Assembly (NCBI RefSeq): GCF_024347315.1
Contig: NZ_AP025460.1
Location: forward strand, 186,001-250,000
Source of the DNA: Vibrio atlanticus
GTDB taxonomy: Bacteria; Pseudomonadota; Gammaproteobacteria; Enterobacterales; Vibrionaceae
Direction: 5' to 3'
Length of the DNA: 64,000 nt
Part shown: in pieces, positions 29,375-40,319 of the stretch
Layout: each line of letters begins with the position of its first letter
How positions within the stretch are numbered: the first letter of the stretch is position 1
Notes under the pieces: generated by a model
What the model saw: only the letters and a program-made list of their open reading frames with translations
What the model was told of the DNA's origin: nothing
Databases searched by the model: none
Position numbers and translations under genes: made by a program

Positions 29375-30907
29375 ATGTCAGCTAAGAAGCCTATGGCTTT
29401 AGTGATCCTTGACGGTTACGGTTACCGTGAAGACAACCAAGACAACGCTATCGCGAACGCTAATACACCAGTATTAGACGGTCTTATTGCTAACCAACCT
29501 AACACGCTAATCTCTGCTTCTGGCTTAGATGTAGGCCTGCCGGATGGTCAAATGGGTAACTCTGAAGTGGGTCACACCAACATCGGTGCGGGTCGTGTGG
29601 TATACCAAGATTTAACACGTATTACTAAATCAATCGCAGACGGCGAATTCGGTCAAACAGAAGCGCTAGTGAATGCAGTTGATAAAGCGGTTAAAGCAGA
29701 CAAAGCAGTGCACATCATCGGTCTTATGTCTCCAGGTGGCGTTCACTCTCATGAAGATCACATCTACGCAGCCGTTGAAATGGCAGCAGAACGTGGCGCA
29801 GAGAAAATCTACCTACACGCATTCCTAGACGGTCGTGATACGCCGCCACGTAGCGCTGAAAACACACTAGCTCGCTTCCAAACGCTATTCGCTAAACTAG
29901 GCAAAGGCCGTGTGGCTTCGCTTATTGGTCGTTACTACGCAATGGACCGTGATAACAACTGGGATCGCGTTCAAGAGTCTTACGACCTGCTTACTCAAGC
30001 AAAAGCGGAATTCACATTCGATACGGCGGTTGCTGGCCTAGAAGCGGCTTACGCTCGTGACGAAAACGATGAGTTTGTGAAGGCGACTGAAATCAAAGCG
30101 GAAGGCGAAAAATCTGCCGCTATCGTTGATGGCGATGCGGTTATCTTCATGAACTACCGTGCTGACCGTGCACGTGAAATTACTCGTGCATTCGTACCTA
30201 ACTTCGACGGTTTTGAGCGTAGCGTATTCCCAGCAATCGATTTTGTGATGCTGACTCAATACGCGGCAGACATCCCACTGTTTTGTGCATTCCCACCGGC
30301 TTCTCTAGAGAACACTTACGGTGAATGGCTATCGAAAGAAGGCAAAACGCAGCTACGTATCTCTGAAACAGAGAAATACGCACACGTGACGTTCTTCTTC
30401 AACGGCGGTAAAGAAGACGAATTTGAAGGTGAAGAGCGTCAGCTTGTAGCTTCTCCAAAAGTGGCGACTTACGACCTACAGCCAGAAATGAGCGCACCAG
30501 AGCTAACTGAAAAGCTTGTTGTAGCAATCAAAGGCGGCAAATACGACGCTATCGTTTGTAACTTCCCTAACTGTGACATGGTTGGTCACACTGGCGTTTA
30601 TGATGCAGCGGTTAAAGCGGTAGAGTCGCTAGACGAATGTCTGGGTAAAGTGGTTGAAGCAATTAAAGAAGCAGACGGTCAACTGCTTATCACCGCAGAT
30701 CACGGTAACGCGGAAATGATGGTAAACCCAGAAACGGGCGGCATCCACACTGCACACACTAACTTACCAGTGCCACTTATCTACGTAGGCAGCAAAGACG
30801 TTGAGTTCAAAGAAGGCGGTAAACTGTCTGACCTTGCACCAACGATGCTTTCTCTGTCTGGTATTGATATCCCAGCAGAAATGTCAGGTGACGTGATCGT
30901 TAAGTAG
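29375..30907 (+). CDS. gpmI: 2,3-bisphosphoglycerate-independent phosphoglycerate mutase
   Basis: The 510-residue glycolytic enzyme interconverts 3- and 2-phosphoglycerate with two Mn ions. [12 protein letters not shown] opens the phosphatase domain, [16 protein letters not shown] holds the catalytic Ser, [10 protein letters not shown] and [10 protein letters not shown] are in the transferase domain, and [11 protein letters not shown] and [14 protein letters not shown] are metal sites. The start at 29375 ([10 protein letters not shown]) fits the family and has GAGG upstream; an in-frame ATG at 29300 adds an unlikely tail. In E. coli it is divergent from yibN and followed by envC; here both relations are broken. 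Confidence 0.96.
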   Translation: MSAKKPMALVILDGYGYREDNQDNAIANANTPVLDGLIANQPNTLISASGLDVGLPDGQMGNSEVGHTNIGAGRVVYQDLTRITKSIADGEFGQTEALVNAVDKAVKADKAVHIIGLMSPGGVHSHEDHIYAAVEMAAERGAEKIYLHAFLDGRDTPPRSAENTLARFQTLFAKLGKGRVASLIGRYYAMDRDNNWDRVQESYDLLTQAKAEFTFDTAVAGLEAAYARDENDEFVKATEIKAEGEKSAAIVDGDAVIFMNYRADRAREITRAFVPNFDGFERSVFPAIDFVMLTQYAADIPLFCAFPPASLENTYGEWLSKEGKTQLRISETEKYAHVTFFFNGGKEDEFEGEERQLVASPKVATYDLQPEMSAPELTEKLVVAIKGGKYDAIVCNFPNCDMVGHTGVYDAAVKAVESLDECLGKVVEAIKEADGQLLITADHGNAEMMVNPETGGIHTAHTNLPVPLIYVGSKDVEFKEGGKLSDLAPTMLSLSGIDIPAEMSGDVIVK

Positions 30908-30950
30908 TTACTGTTTTAGATAAATAGTTTTAACTTTCATCGAATACTAG

Positions 30951-30981
30951 AACGGCTGCGCGTAAGTGTAGCCGTTTTTTT
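30951..30981 (+). terminator. Rho-independent terminator after gpmI
   Basis: AACGGCT (30951-30957) pairs with AGCCGTT (30970-30976), and a run of seven T residues follows. Confidence 0.85.
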
Positions 30982-31033
30982 GTATCTGAAGTTTGAGGAA
31001 TAGATTCTCGTTTACTCGTTACCTTCTTATCCC

Positions 31034-31154
31034 GTCATTCCAGAATTGAGGAACGAAATATCTGGAATCTCATGCCACGTATTACTTGTCATATCCGGTG
31101 TTCTACATAAAGAGAGATTCCCTATCACGCTCGTCCCTCGCTGTAGGGAATGAC
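31034..31154. repeat. Composite palindromic intergenic repeat, copy 2
   Basis: This 121-bp unit is bounded by GTCATTCC and GGAATGAC, inverted relative to the copy at 2369-2477. The two hairpins are conserved and the central linker is different and longer. Confidence 0.8.
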
Positions 31155-31534
31155 AGAGAGTTATTTGCTAGCTTGAGTCAGAACCGAATGCTCAAAATCC
31201 AACAACCATTCTTTGCGGTTCATGCCGCCGGTGTAGCCCGTTAATCTACCGTTCGCCCCAATCACTCGATGGCAGGGTACAACAATACTAAATGGGCTCT
31301 TGCCATTTGCACCACCCACCGCTCTTACAGCTTTTGGGTTATCCATTCTTTTCGCTTGTTCGCCGTAGCTGATAGTTCCTCCATAAGGAATGGTTGTTAA
31401 AGCCTTCCAAGCTGCTTTTTGAAAATCAGTGCCTTTTATCGCTCTTAATGGCAAATCGAATTCTGTTCGTTGACCTGCAAAGTACTCATCTAACTGTTCC
31501 GTCGCCAGTTGGCAAAGCTCATCTGGATTACTAG

Positions 31535-32415
31535 GGCGTGTTGATCTTTGCTGTACATTTTGTGTTCAACAATACATCGGTAGCCACATTAACATGAATG
31601 CCAGCGATAACATGCTGGCATAATTCCTTTCTAGCTTGTCATATCTACTTGAAATAGCTCGATAATGCTTAATTCTCCCAAAGGCATTTTCGACCAAGTG
31701 ACGATACTTGTATAGACACCAATCCATACTGTCTTTGTCTATATCTTGTCCGTAATTGCGTTTAGCAATTACCGTTTCTCCGCCACGTTCCTTAACAAAA
31801 GTACGGAAAGGTTCGCTGTCATATCCTTTATCACAAACGATAGTATTAACTTCATCGAGTTGTTCAACTAAGCTTTCGGCATGCACTATATCGTGGCGTT
31901 GTCCTTCTGATAAATCAAAGCAAATCGGCAGACCACCACTATCTACGGCTAAGTGAATTTTGGTTGAGTTGCCCCCGCGACTTTTTCCTATTTGCTCTGA
32001 GCTTTCAGTAGCTGCACCTGTACTATGCTGATGCGCTCGAACTATAGAGCCATCAAGAAAGACCCATTCAAAATCAGCCATGCTAGATAAGCTTTTGAAA
32101 AGTTTATCTAAAATCCCTTTCTTTGACCAAAGATTAAATCGTCTGTAAACGGTACTCCACTCTCCGAACTCAGAGGGTAGATCTCGCCAAGGAATACCTG
32201 TTCTCATTCGATAAAGTATTCCTTCAAATGTCATTCGATGTTCAGTTTTATCGTAAATACGACCTGTACTTTTCATAACTTGGAGTAGCAGTTCCCAGCG
32301 AATATCAGTTAGCATTGTTCTTGGCATGGTATTGGTTATGGTTTTACTTTTGGCGAAGCAAATTATAACTCTTTACCATGCTGTTCAAAAAACACTCACG
32401 AAAGATCAACACGCC
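31535..32415 (-). mobile_element. IS5-family insertion sequence, intact, with CTAG target duplication
   Basis: The 881-bp element has ends that start GGCGTGTTGATCTTT on both sides (15 identical bases). It is bordered by CTAG at 31531-31534 and 32416-32419. It carries one transposase gene on the minus strand. The clean duplication and intact gene suggest a recent insertion. Confidence 0.95.
31566..32327 (-). CDS. IS5-family transposase
   Basis: The 253-residue protein has an N-terminal part with GILYRMRTGIPWRDLPSEFG, typical of IS5-type transposases, and a DDE core. VFLDGSIVRAHQHSTGAA holds the first Asp, IVCDKGYDSEPFRTF the second, and ENAFGRIKHYRAISSRY the Glu. KSRGGNSTKIHLAVDSGG is a family hallmark. 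It catalyses cut-and-paste movement of the element that splits ogt. Confidence 0.93.
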   Translation of the reverse strand: MPRTMLTDIRWELLLQVMKSTGRIYDKTEHRMTFEGILYRMRTGIPWRDLPSEFGEWSTVYRRFNLWSKKGILDKLFKSLSSMADFEWVFLDGSIVRAHQHSTGAATESSEQIGKSRGGNSTKIHLAVDSGGLPICFDLSEGQRHDIVHAESLVEQLDEVNTIVCDKGYDSEPFRTFVKERGGETVIAKRNYGQDIDKDSMDWCLYKYRHLVENAFGRIKHYRAISSRYDKLERNYASMLSLAFMLMWLPMYC

Positions 32416-32544
32416 CTAGTCATTAGCTCTTCATGATTTACATGGTCAATTTCAATAAGCGACACACCATTACTAACAATGATCATCTTGCCAATCGGTG
32501 CGTCATAGAACATTTTGTAAGTGGTGTCTTTCATGTCATCGCTC

Positions 32545-32640
32545 TTCTTCTAGTCTTTTTCTGCTCTCAAGCTCTTCGAATCTCGCATCTGATTTTTAGG
32601 ATCTTCGAGTCCCGTTTACTTGCATCCCGCATCTGCTTCA
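32545..32640. repeat. Degenerate TCGAATCTCGCATCTG-type repeat
   Basis: Several near-copies of the same motif (CTTCGAATCTCGCATCTG, TTCGAGTCCCGTTTACT, CATCCCGCATCTGCTTC) lie between ogt and the MATE gene and run over its last codons. Confidence 0.55.
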
Positions 32641-33959
32641 ACCCTTATACTAAGCGCAAACAAATACCCTGAAATGCCACCCATGATGTTCCCCAATGCT
32701 AAGCCGATAAACAACCCTTCGACGCCATCAATCTGGCTGCCGATCCAAGCGAATGGCAATGTGAATACAAACAGTCGCATGAAGCTCCACTGAAAGGCTT
32801 TGAGTGGTTGATGCATGGCATTCATCGCGCTGATCAGCATCATTACAATCCCTTGGAATCCATAGCTAAACGGCACAACTAATAGGTAGTGCCACAAGAT
32901 GCCTCGTACGGATTCTTCTTGAGAAAATAGGGCAGCTAAAGGGATGCTCAATGGCACCATCATTAAGAAAATTAACCCTTGGAACATTACGGCAAAGCGC
33001 ATGCTTAAAAACAGAGCTTTGAAACTACGCTGAGGATTATCAGCGCCAAAGTTTTGCGCCATAAAAGGCGTGAGAGCAGAGGTTAAAGACATCAACACGA
33101 TGATCAACATTGACTCAATACGCTGGGCAGCACCATAAGCTGCCACAGCTTCTGTTCCTTGTTTGGCTAGCATCATCATAATGATGGCACCAGCAAGTGG
33201 GTTGAGGGCATTGGAAAGGGCGGCGGGTGTGCCAATGGTTAAGATCTGTTTCCAGTCATCGATGAGGTTTTTTAGCTTAGGCGGAGCAAGTAGCTTTCCT
33301 CGTATGGTTAATCCATACAGTGAGCCACATAACGCACCAAACCAACTGAAACCACTGGCAATCGCAGCACCTTGAATTCCTAATTCAGGGAAGGGGCCAT
33401 AACCAAAAATAAGCAGAGGGTCGAGAACGCCGTTGATTAACCCTGCTAGCATCATGATTTTAGCGGGCGTCTTTGTATCGCCACTGGCACGAATAGCACT
33501 GTTACCTGCCATTGGAATCACAAGCAGCGGTATCGCTAAATACCACACTGACATGTATTCCGATATCAGCGGCAGTAGCTCTTGCTTTGCCCCTAATAGG
33601 GTAAACAGTGGTTCTAAGGAGAGAGTACCTAGCGTAGAAGCGCAGCCTACAAGAAGCAGAGCCAACAATAAGCCGTGACAGGTAAACCTTGCCGCATTTT
33701 GTGCGCAGCCTTGGCCAAGTAACCGCCCTATACACGTCGATAAGCCAATGCCTATACCCATGGTGATGCAGTTAATCGCAAAGGTGATAGGGAAGGTAAA
33801 GCTCACTGCTGCTAAGGCTTGAGTGCCGAGCAATGAGATAAAGAAAGTATCGACGAGGTTAAACATTAAGATCGACACCATACCGAATATGGTCGGTATG
33901 GTCATGGTACGCAATGTACTCTCAATTGGGGCGGTTAATAGCCCGTACTTATCTTGCAT
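32616..33959 (-). CDS. MATE-family efflux transporter
   Basis: The 447-residue inner-membrane protein has about 12 transmembrane helices in two similar halves. The first half carries IPTIFGMVSILMFNLVDTFF, the typical MATE opening with the conserved Asp, and the second has TIGTPAALSNALNPLAGAII. Members export drugs or metabolites in exchange for Na+ or H+. The substrate is unknown. The start at 33959 (MQDKYGLLTAPIE) was chosen because it fits the family; an in-frame ATG at 34046 would add 29 residues. No strong ribosome site is seen at either. Confidence 0.85.
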   Translation of the reverse strand: MQDKYGLLTAPIESTLRTMTIPTIFGMVSILMFNLVDTFFISLLGTQALAAVSFTFPITFAINCITMGIGIGLSTCIGRLLGQGCAQNAARFTCHGLLLALLLVGCASTLGTLSLEPLFTLLGAKQELLPLISEYMSVWYLAIPLLVIPMAGNSAIRASGDTKTPAKIMMLAGLINGVLDPLLIFGYGPFPELGIQGAAIASGFSWFGALCGSLYGLTIRGKLLAPPKLKNLIDDWKQILTIGTPAALSNALNPLAGAIIMMMLAKQGTEAVAAYGAAQRIESMLIIVLMSLTSALTPFMAQNFGADNPQRSFKALFLSMRFAVMFQGLIFLMMVPLSIPLAALFSQEESVRGILWHYLLVVPFSYGFQGIVMMLISAMNAMHQPLKAFQWSFMRLFVFTLPFAWIGSQIDGVEGLFIGLALGNIMGGISGYLFALSIRVEADAGCK

Positions 33960-34114
33960 GTAAAACGCCGATTGAACTAGAATGCGGGTAGAATACAGTG
34001 AATTGTGAATAGTCTGAAGATCGCTTTCATAAAGTTTACAAATCACACAATACTAACGTTATGCGGTGTGATACGATTCTACCGTTATCAATTTAGATGT
34101 TTGAGAGATTTACA

Positions 34115-35239
34115 GTGAAGCAGCACACCCAACCACAGCCTTATTCCCAACAAAATCCACCGATGTATACTCCAAATGATGAGATCGATCTTAGAGAGCT
34201 TTTTAAGGCTTTGTGGAATGGTAAGTTCATAATTATTTTGGTTACGGCTTTATTTACGGCCAGTGCTATTGGTTTTGCTTTGCTAGCTCAAGAGTGGTGG
34301 ACTTCTGAGGCTAAAGTCACAAAATCTGAACTTCAAGATAGAATGCTGTATCAGCAGCAGGTGAAACAATTTCAACCTGCTTTCTCTATTTATCAAGAAA
34401 ATGGTTCAACCTCTGGTAGTGCAGAGCTAGATTATTTAGTTAATTCTCAGGTCATATTTCAACGGTTTGTTGATTTATTTAATTCAAGAAATAATAAACA
34501 AGCTTTTTTAGAGCAAAGTGCTGAACTTAAAAATATTAAAGATAATCTCTTTGCGAATGCTTCTGAAATAACTGAAGATGCTGAACGTAAGTTTTATATA
34601 GCGTGGTTAGAAAGGATCTCTGCGTCACAGGCAGATAAGAAGGACAAAAATGCACCATATGTTCTGAGTTTTCAATCCACAACAAAAGAAAGCAGCTTTG
34701 ATTTATTAAGCTCTTATATTGCTTTCACTGAGCTTCAAGTTCGTGAAGATGTATTTGATCATCTTGAAGCACTCGTTTTTGGTGAGCGTAACGAGCTGAT
34801 CCAGCAAAAAATGGTTCTTGAAAATAATGCTAGAAACAAGTTGCTTGCTGAAATCGAGCGCGCGCAGTCTGCCTTGAAAATTGCCAAAGCAGCCGGTGTA
34901 GATACCCCTCTTTTAAGTGGTAACGCAAGAGATTTTTATGCAATTGAACTTGGCTCAAAAGCTTTGCAAGAAAAAATCAAGATTTTGGAGTCTGTAAAAA
35001 GTCTAACGGCTTTAGAGCCTCGCCTCCAACAAATAACAGCTCAGCTAGCCGTGTTTGACGGCATTCAAATCGATCGAACTGTTGATTTTCACGCATTTCG
35101 TTACCTAAGTGATGTTGAACCGCCAACCACTCGTGATAAACCTAAACGCGCTTTGATCGTTGTTCTTGGTACATTGTTAGGCGGTATGCTTGGGGTTGCG
35201 ATTGTTCTAATACGCTTTGCGTTTAGAAAAGAAGATTAA
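34115..35239 (+). CDS. wzz: Wzz-type polysaccharide chain-length determinant
   Basis: The 374-residue inner-membrane protein has the two-helix topology of the family. EIDLRELFKALWNGKFIIIL leads into the first membrane segment, a long periplasmic coiled-coil-rich part (about 70-330) follows, and a Pro-rich PPTTRDKPKR stands before the second membrane segment with GTLLGGMLGVAIVL. Such proteins set the modal length of O-antigen or capsule made by Wzy. It lies 5 kb from the Wzx/Wzy cluster, beyond gpmI. The start at GTG 34115 has GAGAG seven bases upstream; an ATG at 34097 lacks one. Confidence 0.88.
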   Translation: MKQHTQPQPYSQQNPPMYTPNDEIDLRELFKALWNGKFIIILVTALFTASAIGFALLAQEWWTSEAKVTKSELQDRMLYQQQVKQFQPAFSIYQENGSTSGSAELDYLVNSQVIFQRFVDLFNSRNNKQAFLEQSAELKNIKDNLFANASEITEDAERKFYIAWLERISASQADKKDKNAPYVLSFQSTTKESSFDLLSSYIAFTELQVREDVFDHLEALVFGERNELIQQKMVLENNARNKLLAEIERAQSALKIAKAAGVDTPLLSGNARDFYAIELGSKALQEKIKILESVKSLTALEPRLQQITAQLAVFDGIQIDRTVDFHAFRYLSDVEPPTTRDKPKRALIVVLGTLLGGMLGVAIVLIRFAFRKED

Positions 35240-35244
35240 ATTTT

Positions 35245-35280
35245 AAATGGCTAGTGTTATCACTAGCCATTTTTCTTTCT
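35245..35280 (+). terminator. Rho-independent terminator after wzz
   Basis: AATGGCTAGTG (35246-35256) and CACTAGCCATT (35261-35271) pair perfectly around TTAT, followed by TTTCTTTCT. Confidence 0.9.
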
Positions 35281-35320
35281 ACGTTTATTGTTGTTTGAGT
35301 TTCCTCACAAAAAGTCCATC

Positions 35321-35353
35321 TCCCCCCTTGGGTTCTTCCACATCGCCCCAACA
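35321..35353 (+). promoter_or_regulatory. Sigma-32-type heat-shock promoter of groESL
   Basis: CCCCCTTGGG and CCCCAACAT stand where the -35 and -10 elements of the E. coli groE promoter (CTTGAA and CCCCAT) do. There are 13 bases between CTTGGG and CCCCAA, the same as in E. coli. No CIRCE-type repeat is seen. Confidence 0.75.
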
Positions 35354-35421
35354 TACTCTTTAACCCCATGCCAATCGTGGCAACTATCAAATTAAATGGA
35401 AATTATCAGGAGATCTGACCG

Positions 35422-35712
35422 ATGAATATCCGTCCTCTACACGACCGAGTTATCGTTGAGCGCCAAGAAGTTGAATCTAAATCTGCTGGTGGCATCGTTC
35501 TAACTGGTTCTGCCGCTGAAAAATCAACTCGCGGTACAATTCTAGCTGTTGGCAAAGGCCGCATTCTAGAAAACGGCTCACTACAACCATTGGACGTTAA
35601 AGTTGGCGACACAGTTATCTTTGCAGAAGACCGCGGTACTAGAGCGGAAAAGATCGATGGCAAAGAAGTACTGATAATGTCTGAGTTCAATATCATGGCG
35701 ATCGTTGAGTAA
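35422..35712 (+). CDS. groES: Co-chaperonin GroES
   Basis: The 96-residue 10-kDa chaperonin forms the heptameric lid of Gro[22 protein letters not shown] opens the protein, the mobile loop [18 protein letters not shown] contains the GroEL-binding residues, and [16 protein letters not shown] follows. AGGAG precedes the ATG. It forms an operon with groEL 51 bases downstream, under the heat-shock-type promoter. Confidence 0.98.
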   Translation: MNIRPLHDRVIVERQEVESKSAGGIVLTGSAAEKSTRGTILAVGKGRILENGSLQPLDVKVGDTVIFAEDRGTRAEKIDGKEVLIMSEFNIMAIVE

Positions 35713-35739
35713 TCCGACCCATAAAATTGAACTGATTGA

Positions 35740-37410
<1,671 letters not shown>

Positions 37411-37440
37411 ACGTCCTGCCTTAATCCAGTAAAGTCCAGT

Positions 37441-37480
37441 AAAGCCCCGCAAGCCAAGTGTTTACGGGGCTTTCTTTTGT
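37441..37480 (+). terminator. Rho-independent terminator after groEL
   Basis: AAAGCCCCG (37441-37449) pairs with CGGGGCTTT (37465-37473), followed by CTTTTGTTCT. Confidence 0.88.
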
Positions 37481-37540
37481 TCTGAGTTCCTATAGTATCC
37501 AATGTAAGCTCATGACTTCTGCGGATTTAAGGGGTTTAAT

Positions 37541-37613
37541 GAGGGGTATCATAGTTTTTGAAACTGTAAAATTAGTGGTGTAATATAATGGTACCCCTCA
37601 TTTGGTACCCCTC
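37541..37613. repeat. Repeated GGTACCCCTC motifs before the integrase gene
   Basis: GGTACCCCTC occurs at 37590-37599 and 37604-37613, 14 bases apart. A near-complement, GAGGGGTATC, lies at 37541-37550. The last copy ends just before the integrase ribosome site AGGAG. They could be integrase or excisionase arm sites, or operator sites of the integrase promoter. Confidence 0.5.
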
Positions 37614-37626
37614 CTAGGAGTTTAAA

Positions 37627-38829
37627 ATGGCACTTAAAGCACTGGATGTTAAGAATTTCTCATGCCCTGTAGGTAAATCTCAGATTAAGAAATCTGATGG
37701 TAATGGTTTGTTTTTACTGATAAAAATAAATGGCTCTAAGCTTTGGAGGTTTCGTTTTAGGTATTCAGGGAAGTACCAAGAGATGGCTTTAGGAAAGTAC
37801 CCCTCCGTATCCCTAAGCGAGGCGCGGAAATTAGCAGAAGAAGCAAGGGCATCTTTGGTTCACGGCATTAATCCTATGGATGAACGCAGGGAGAGGAAGC
37901 GTAGCAAGGGGGAAGATAAAAATAAGCTGTTTTCTACGATAGCTCTGAAGTGGTGGGATCAAAAAAAGGACTCTTGGTCAGAAGAACATGCTGCCCGAGT
38001 TAGGCGATGGATAATCATTGACTTAAAAAGTATTTGTAAACTGCATCTCGATGAGATTGATACAAGACATATTACTGATCTCATGTTGGCAATTGAGGCG
38101 GCTGGTACCCCAAAAAAAGCTCCGAATATACTAGCTGTTATTAATAGGGTATTTGGATATGCATTAGGTCATCGATTGACTCGAAATAACCCAGCTCAAG
38201 GTCTGCCGCTTGGAGATATATTGAAGCCGTTACCGAAAGTTCAGCATAGAGCTGCAATTGTTAAACCCAGCGAACTAGGACAACTGATTAAAGATATTGA
38301 TACGAATCAATCAGGGAACTACTGTACGATAGAAGCTCTTAGGCTTATACCTAGAGTCTTTTTAAGACCGACTGAAATAAGAAATCTAAAGTGGGACTAT
38401 ATTGATTTTGAAGATTGTTTAATCAGAATTCCTGCTGAAGAGATGAAGCGTAATCGTGAGCATCTTGTACCAATGTCACGACAAGTTGTGGATCAGTTAA
38501 GGAATGTTAAATTAGTGACGGGCTATTCGCCTCTTGTTTTCCCTAACCAAAGGGATAGCAATAAGTCGATGAGCAAGAATATATTAACTAATCGTTTACG
38601 AGATTTAGGGTACCCCGCAGATGTAATGTCAGCTCATGGTTTTAGAAGTACAGCTTCAACTATTTTACATGAGAAAGGCTGGAATTCTGAGGTGATCGAA
38701 ACACAGTTAGCTCATTTGACGGGAACGGCAACGTCAAGGGCGTATAATCGCTCACTTTACTTGTCAGAAAGGATCAAACTAATGCAGGAATGGGCTGATT
38801 ACTTAGATATTTTGTCAGATGAGCACTAG
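37627..38829 (+). CDS. P4-type tyrosine integrase
   Basis: The 400-residue protein has an N-terminal DUF4102-type arm-binding domain (KSDGNGLFLLIKINGSKLWR, then FRYSGKYQEMALGKYPSVSL). A core-binding domain follows at about 95-185, and the catalytic domain at about 200-385 has PRVFLRPTEIRNLKW (first Arg), AHGFRSTASTILHE (His-x-x-Arg) and AYNRSLYLSER (Tyr). Such enzymes integrate and excise genomic islands, often at tRNA genes. No tRNA gene is seen here; the nearest upstream sequence is the groEL terminator. AGGAG lies close upstream. Confidence 0.93.
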   Translation: MALKALDVKNFSCPVGKSQIKKSDGNGLFLLIKINGSKLWRFRFRYSGKYQEMALGKYPSVSLSEARKLAEEARASLVHGINPMDERRERKRSKGEDKNKLFSTIALKWWDQKKDSWSEEHAARVRRWIIIDLKSICKLHLDEIDTRHITDLMLAIEAAGTPKKAPNILAVINRVFGYALGHRLTRNNPAQGLPLGDILKPLPKVQHRAAIVKPSELGQLIKDIDTNQSGNYCTIEALRLIPRVFLRPTEIRNLKWDYIDFEDCLIRIPAEEMKRNREHLVPMSRQVVDQLRNVKLVTGYSPLVFPNQRDSNKSMSKNILTNRLRDLGYPADVMSAHGFRSTASTILHEKGWNSEVIETQLAHLTGTATSRAYNRSLYLSERIKLMQEWADYLDILSDEH

Positions 38830-38846
38830 ATGTGATTGATTCAGTG

Positions 38847-38878
38847 TTGGGGGCAATGTTATCGAGCTTGCCCCCCAA
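38847..38878. other. GC-rich hairpin between convergent genes
   Basis: TTGGGGGCAA (38847-38856) pairs with TTGCCCCCCAA (38868-38878), one base unpaired. It stands between the integrase and the minus-strand gene. No T-run follows on either strand, so it may be a weak bidirectional terminator or a structural site. Confidence 0.5.
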
Positions 38879-38915
38879 AATAATACTGTTTATGCTGCAC
38901 GTTCAAATATGAGCA

Positions 38916-39785
38916 TTACCCTAAGACCTTAAACACCTGCTCCAAAACGACTGGTGGTATCGGCTCTTTGCTATCTATGATGAACTTCTTTAAGTTGAGT
39001 CGTAGGTTATTCAGTCTTTCCATAAATTCAAAATGACGCTCATGAGATGTGTTTTCTGGTGGTTTATGTGAGGTATCCGTTTGGTTTTTCGTGGGGGTAT
39101 CTATGGATTTCAAAAACTGTGTCGAAAAAGTGTGTGTTAATTGTACGAAAGTTCCCAAACTTAGATTGCCTCGCTTAACCTTTTCTTTGTAAAAATTCAC
39201 ATAACCTAGCTCCTTAAGTCGCTCTAAAATATCGGATACACGCCGAACACTCATTCCCAAAGAGACCGCTATTTTGGTTTTGCTTATCCCTAATCCAAGG
39301 GTATGACGGTCAACATTCTTGGCTAGAAATGAACAAACTAAAATTAATCCTTCCGCAGCATCATAACTAAGATTTAGCTCGCTTTTCCAAAATGTGTTGA
39401 TGATTTTTGTTCTATTAATCTTATTTTCTGGATAGGTATCACTCGAAATATGGCTTCTTGAAATTGGAGAGTAAGGCAATAAGATAATCTGTTTTTGGCT
39501 TGCTAAAAATGGGTACTCTTTGCTTAATCGGGTCTTACTAAGTTGTCCTGCGTTTTTAACTTCAGCAAGCTCTTTTATAAGACTGGTTTTCTTTTTGTCA
39601 TCTTTTCTAAGAAGCATGTGTTTAAGCTCTCCTTCCTCTTCATGGTAAAGATAACACTTTCCTCTGACATCAAAAGGGTTAGCTAGATTGATGATTTCCA
39701 CTTCTGTATTTGGGTCTAATATTGGTGTCTCATTCACCACTGACACTTCTGATTGATTGGCTTTTTCTTTGTCTGTCGATGTCAT
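38916..39785 (-). CDS. Winged-helix DNA-binding protein of unknown function
   Basis: The 289-residue protein has no family I can name. A helix-turn-helix is visible in the middle: SKTKIAVSLGMSVRRVSDIL followed by ERLKELGYVNF, the pattern of a winged-helix domain of replication or plasmid-control proteins. The N-terminal third is acidic and Lys-rich, and the C-terminal third is Thr/Pro/His-rich, then helical. The start at 39785 has GAGAG upstream; an ATG 11 codons earlier is possible. Its place next to the integrase and opposite the Gp2-type genes suggests control of island replication or excision. Confidence 0.65.
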   Translation of the reverse strand: MTSTDKEKANQSEVSVVNETPILDPNTEVEIINLANPFDVRGKCYLYHEEEGELKHMLLRKDDKKKTSLIKELAEVKNAGQLSKTRLSKEYPFLASQKQIILLPYSPISRSHISSDTYPENKINRTKIINTFWKSELNLSYDAAEGLILVCSFLAKNVDRHTLGLGISKTKIAVSLGMSVRRVSDILERLKELGYVNFYKEKVKRGNLSLGTFVQLTHTFSTQFLKSIDTPTKNQTDTSHKPPENTSHERHFEFMERLNNLRLNLKKFIIDSKEPIPPVVLEQVFKVLG

Positions 39786-40284
39786 TTCATTTCTCTCACT
39801 TAACTTACTTATAACCATAATCCGATGATTTAGTGGTAATTATAGGTTTTTATTTTCACCTTTTATGTGAGTGAATTCCAGAAATAAAAATGTATGAACC
39901 GTGGTTTTTGACAATGAATGAGGATGTGTTGAGTCGTTTGGGCGTGATGGATTGTTGTTGAAGTAGTGTGCATTATCGAGAGCTCTCTCTTCATTAACTA
40001 GCTCAACGAACTGTCATTTAACTTGTGACTGACTTGGATTCGAGAGTGGGTGAGCTGATATCGATTTTCCACAGTTCAGTGCCTAGGCGTTGATGGTTAA
40101 CTAGTATTTTTTCCTCCATACGGACAGGAAATGTATACGTAAAGGTTTTTTGCATTGTCTGTCTGGTTAGTATTATTACGTTAATAACTAAACATCTACC
40201 ATACCTAGTACACGACTACATCATCACATATCCCTGAGTCACACCAAGTGACTCACAGTACACCATTATAAATAACGGCATCGA
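39786..40284. other. Control region between divergent island operons
   Basis: About 500 bases without a gene. An AT-rich near-palindrome (TTATTACGTTAATAA) lies at about 40173-40187. The interval should hold the promoters of the winged-helix gene (leftward) and of the Gp2-type genes (rightward). Confidence 0.4.
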
Positions 40285-40317
40285 CCTATCTATGAACCTC
40301 AACATAGGAATAGATAG
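40285..40317 (+). promoter_or_regulatory. Ribosome-site hairpin before Gp2-type gene 1
   Basis: CTATCTAT (40286-40293) and ATAGATAG (40310-40317) pair perfectly. The loop holds the AGGA ribosome site, and the stem ends two bases before the ATG. It is the counterpart of the hairpins before the next two paralogues. Confidence 0.6.
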
Positions 40318-40319
40318 CA

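Larger units (their letters stand above)
31161..32534 (-). pseudogene. ogt: Methylated-DNA--protein-cysteine methyltransferase, split by an IS5-family element
   Basis: The N-terminal part (32534-32416, MKDTTYKMFYDAPIGKMIIV) and the C-terminal part (31530-31161) lie on either side of an insertion at 31535-32415. Joined through one copy of the CTAG target duplication they give one open frame of 162 residues, close to E. coli Ogt. Ogt-type proteins remove alkyl groups from O6-alkylguanine and O4-alkylthymine by suicidal transfer to a cysteine. The acceptor motif VVPCHRVIGANGRLTGY is intact in the C-terminal part, with IPYGGTISYG as the DNA-recognition helix region. The remaining 3' part alone should not make a working enzyme. 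Confidence 0.92.

Noticed and set aside
37411..37626. A tRNA or tmRNA gene as integration target at the island border
   Set aside because: I searched by eye for a cloverleaf and a CCA end and found only the groEL terminator and short repeats.
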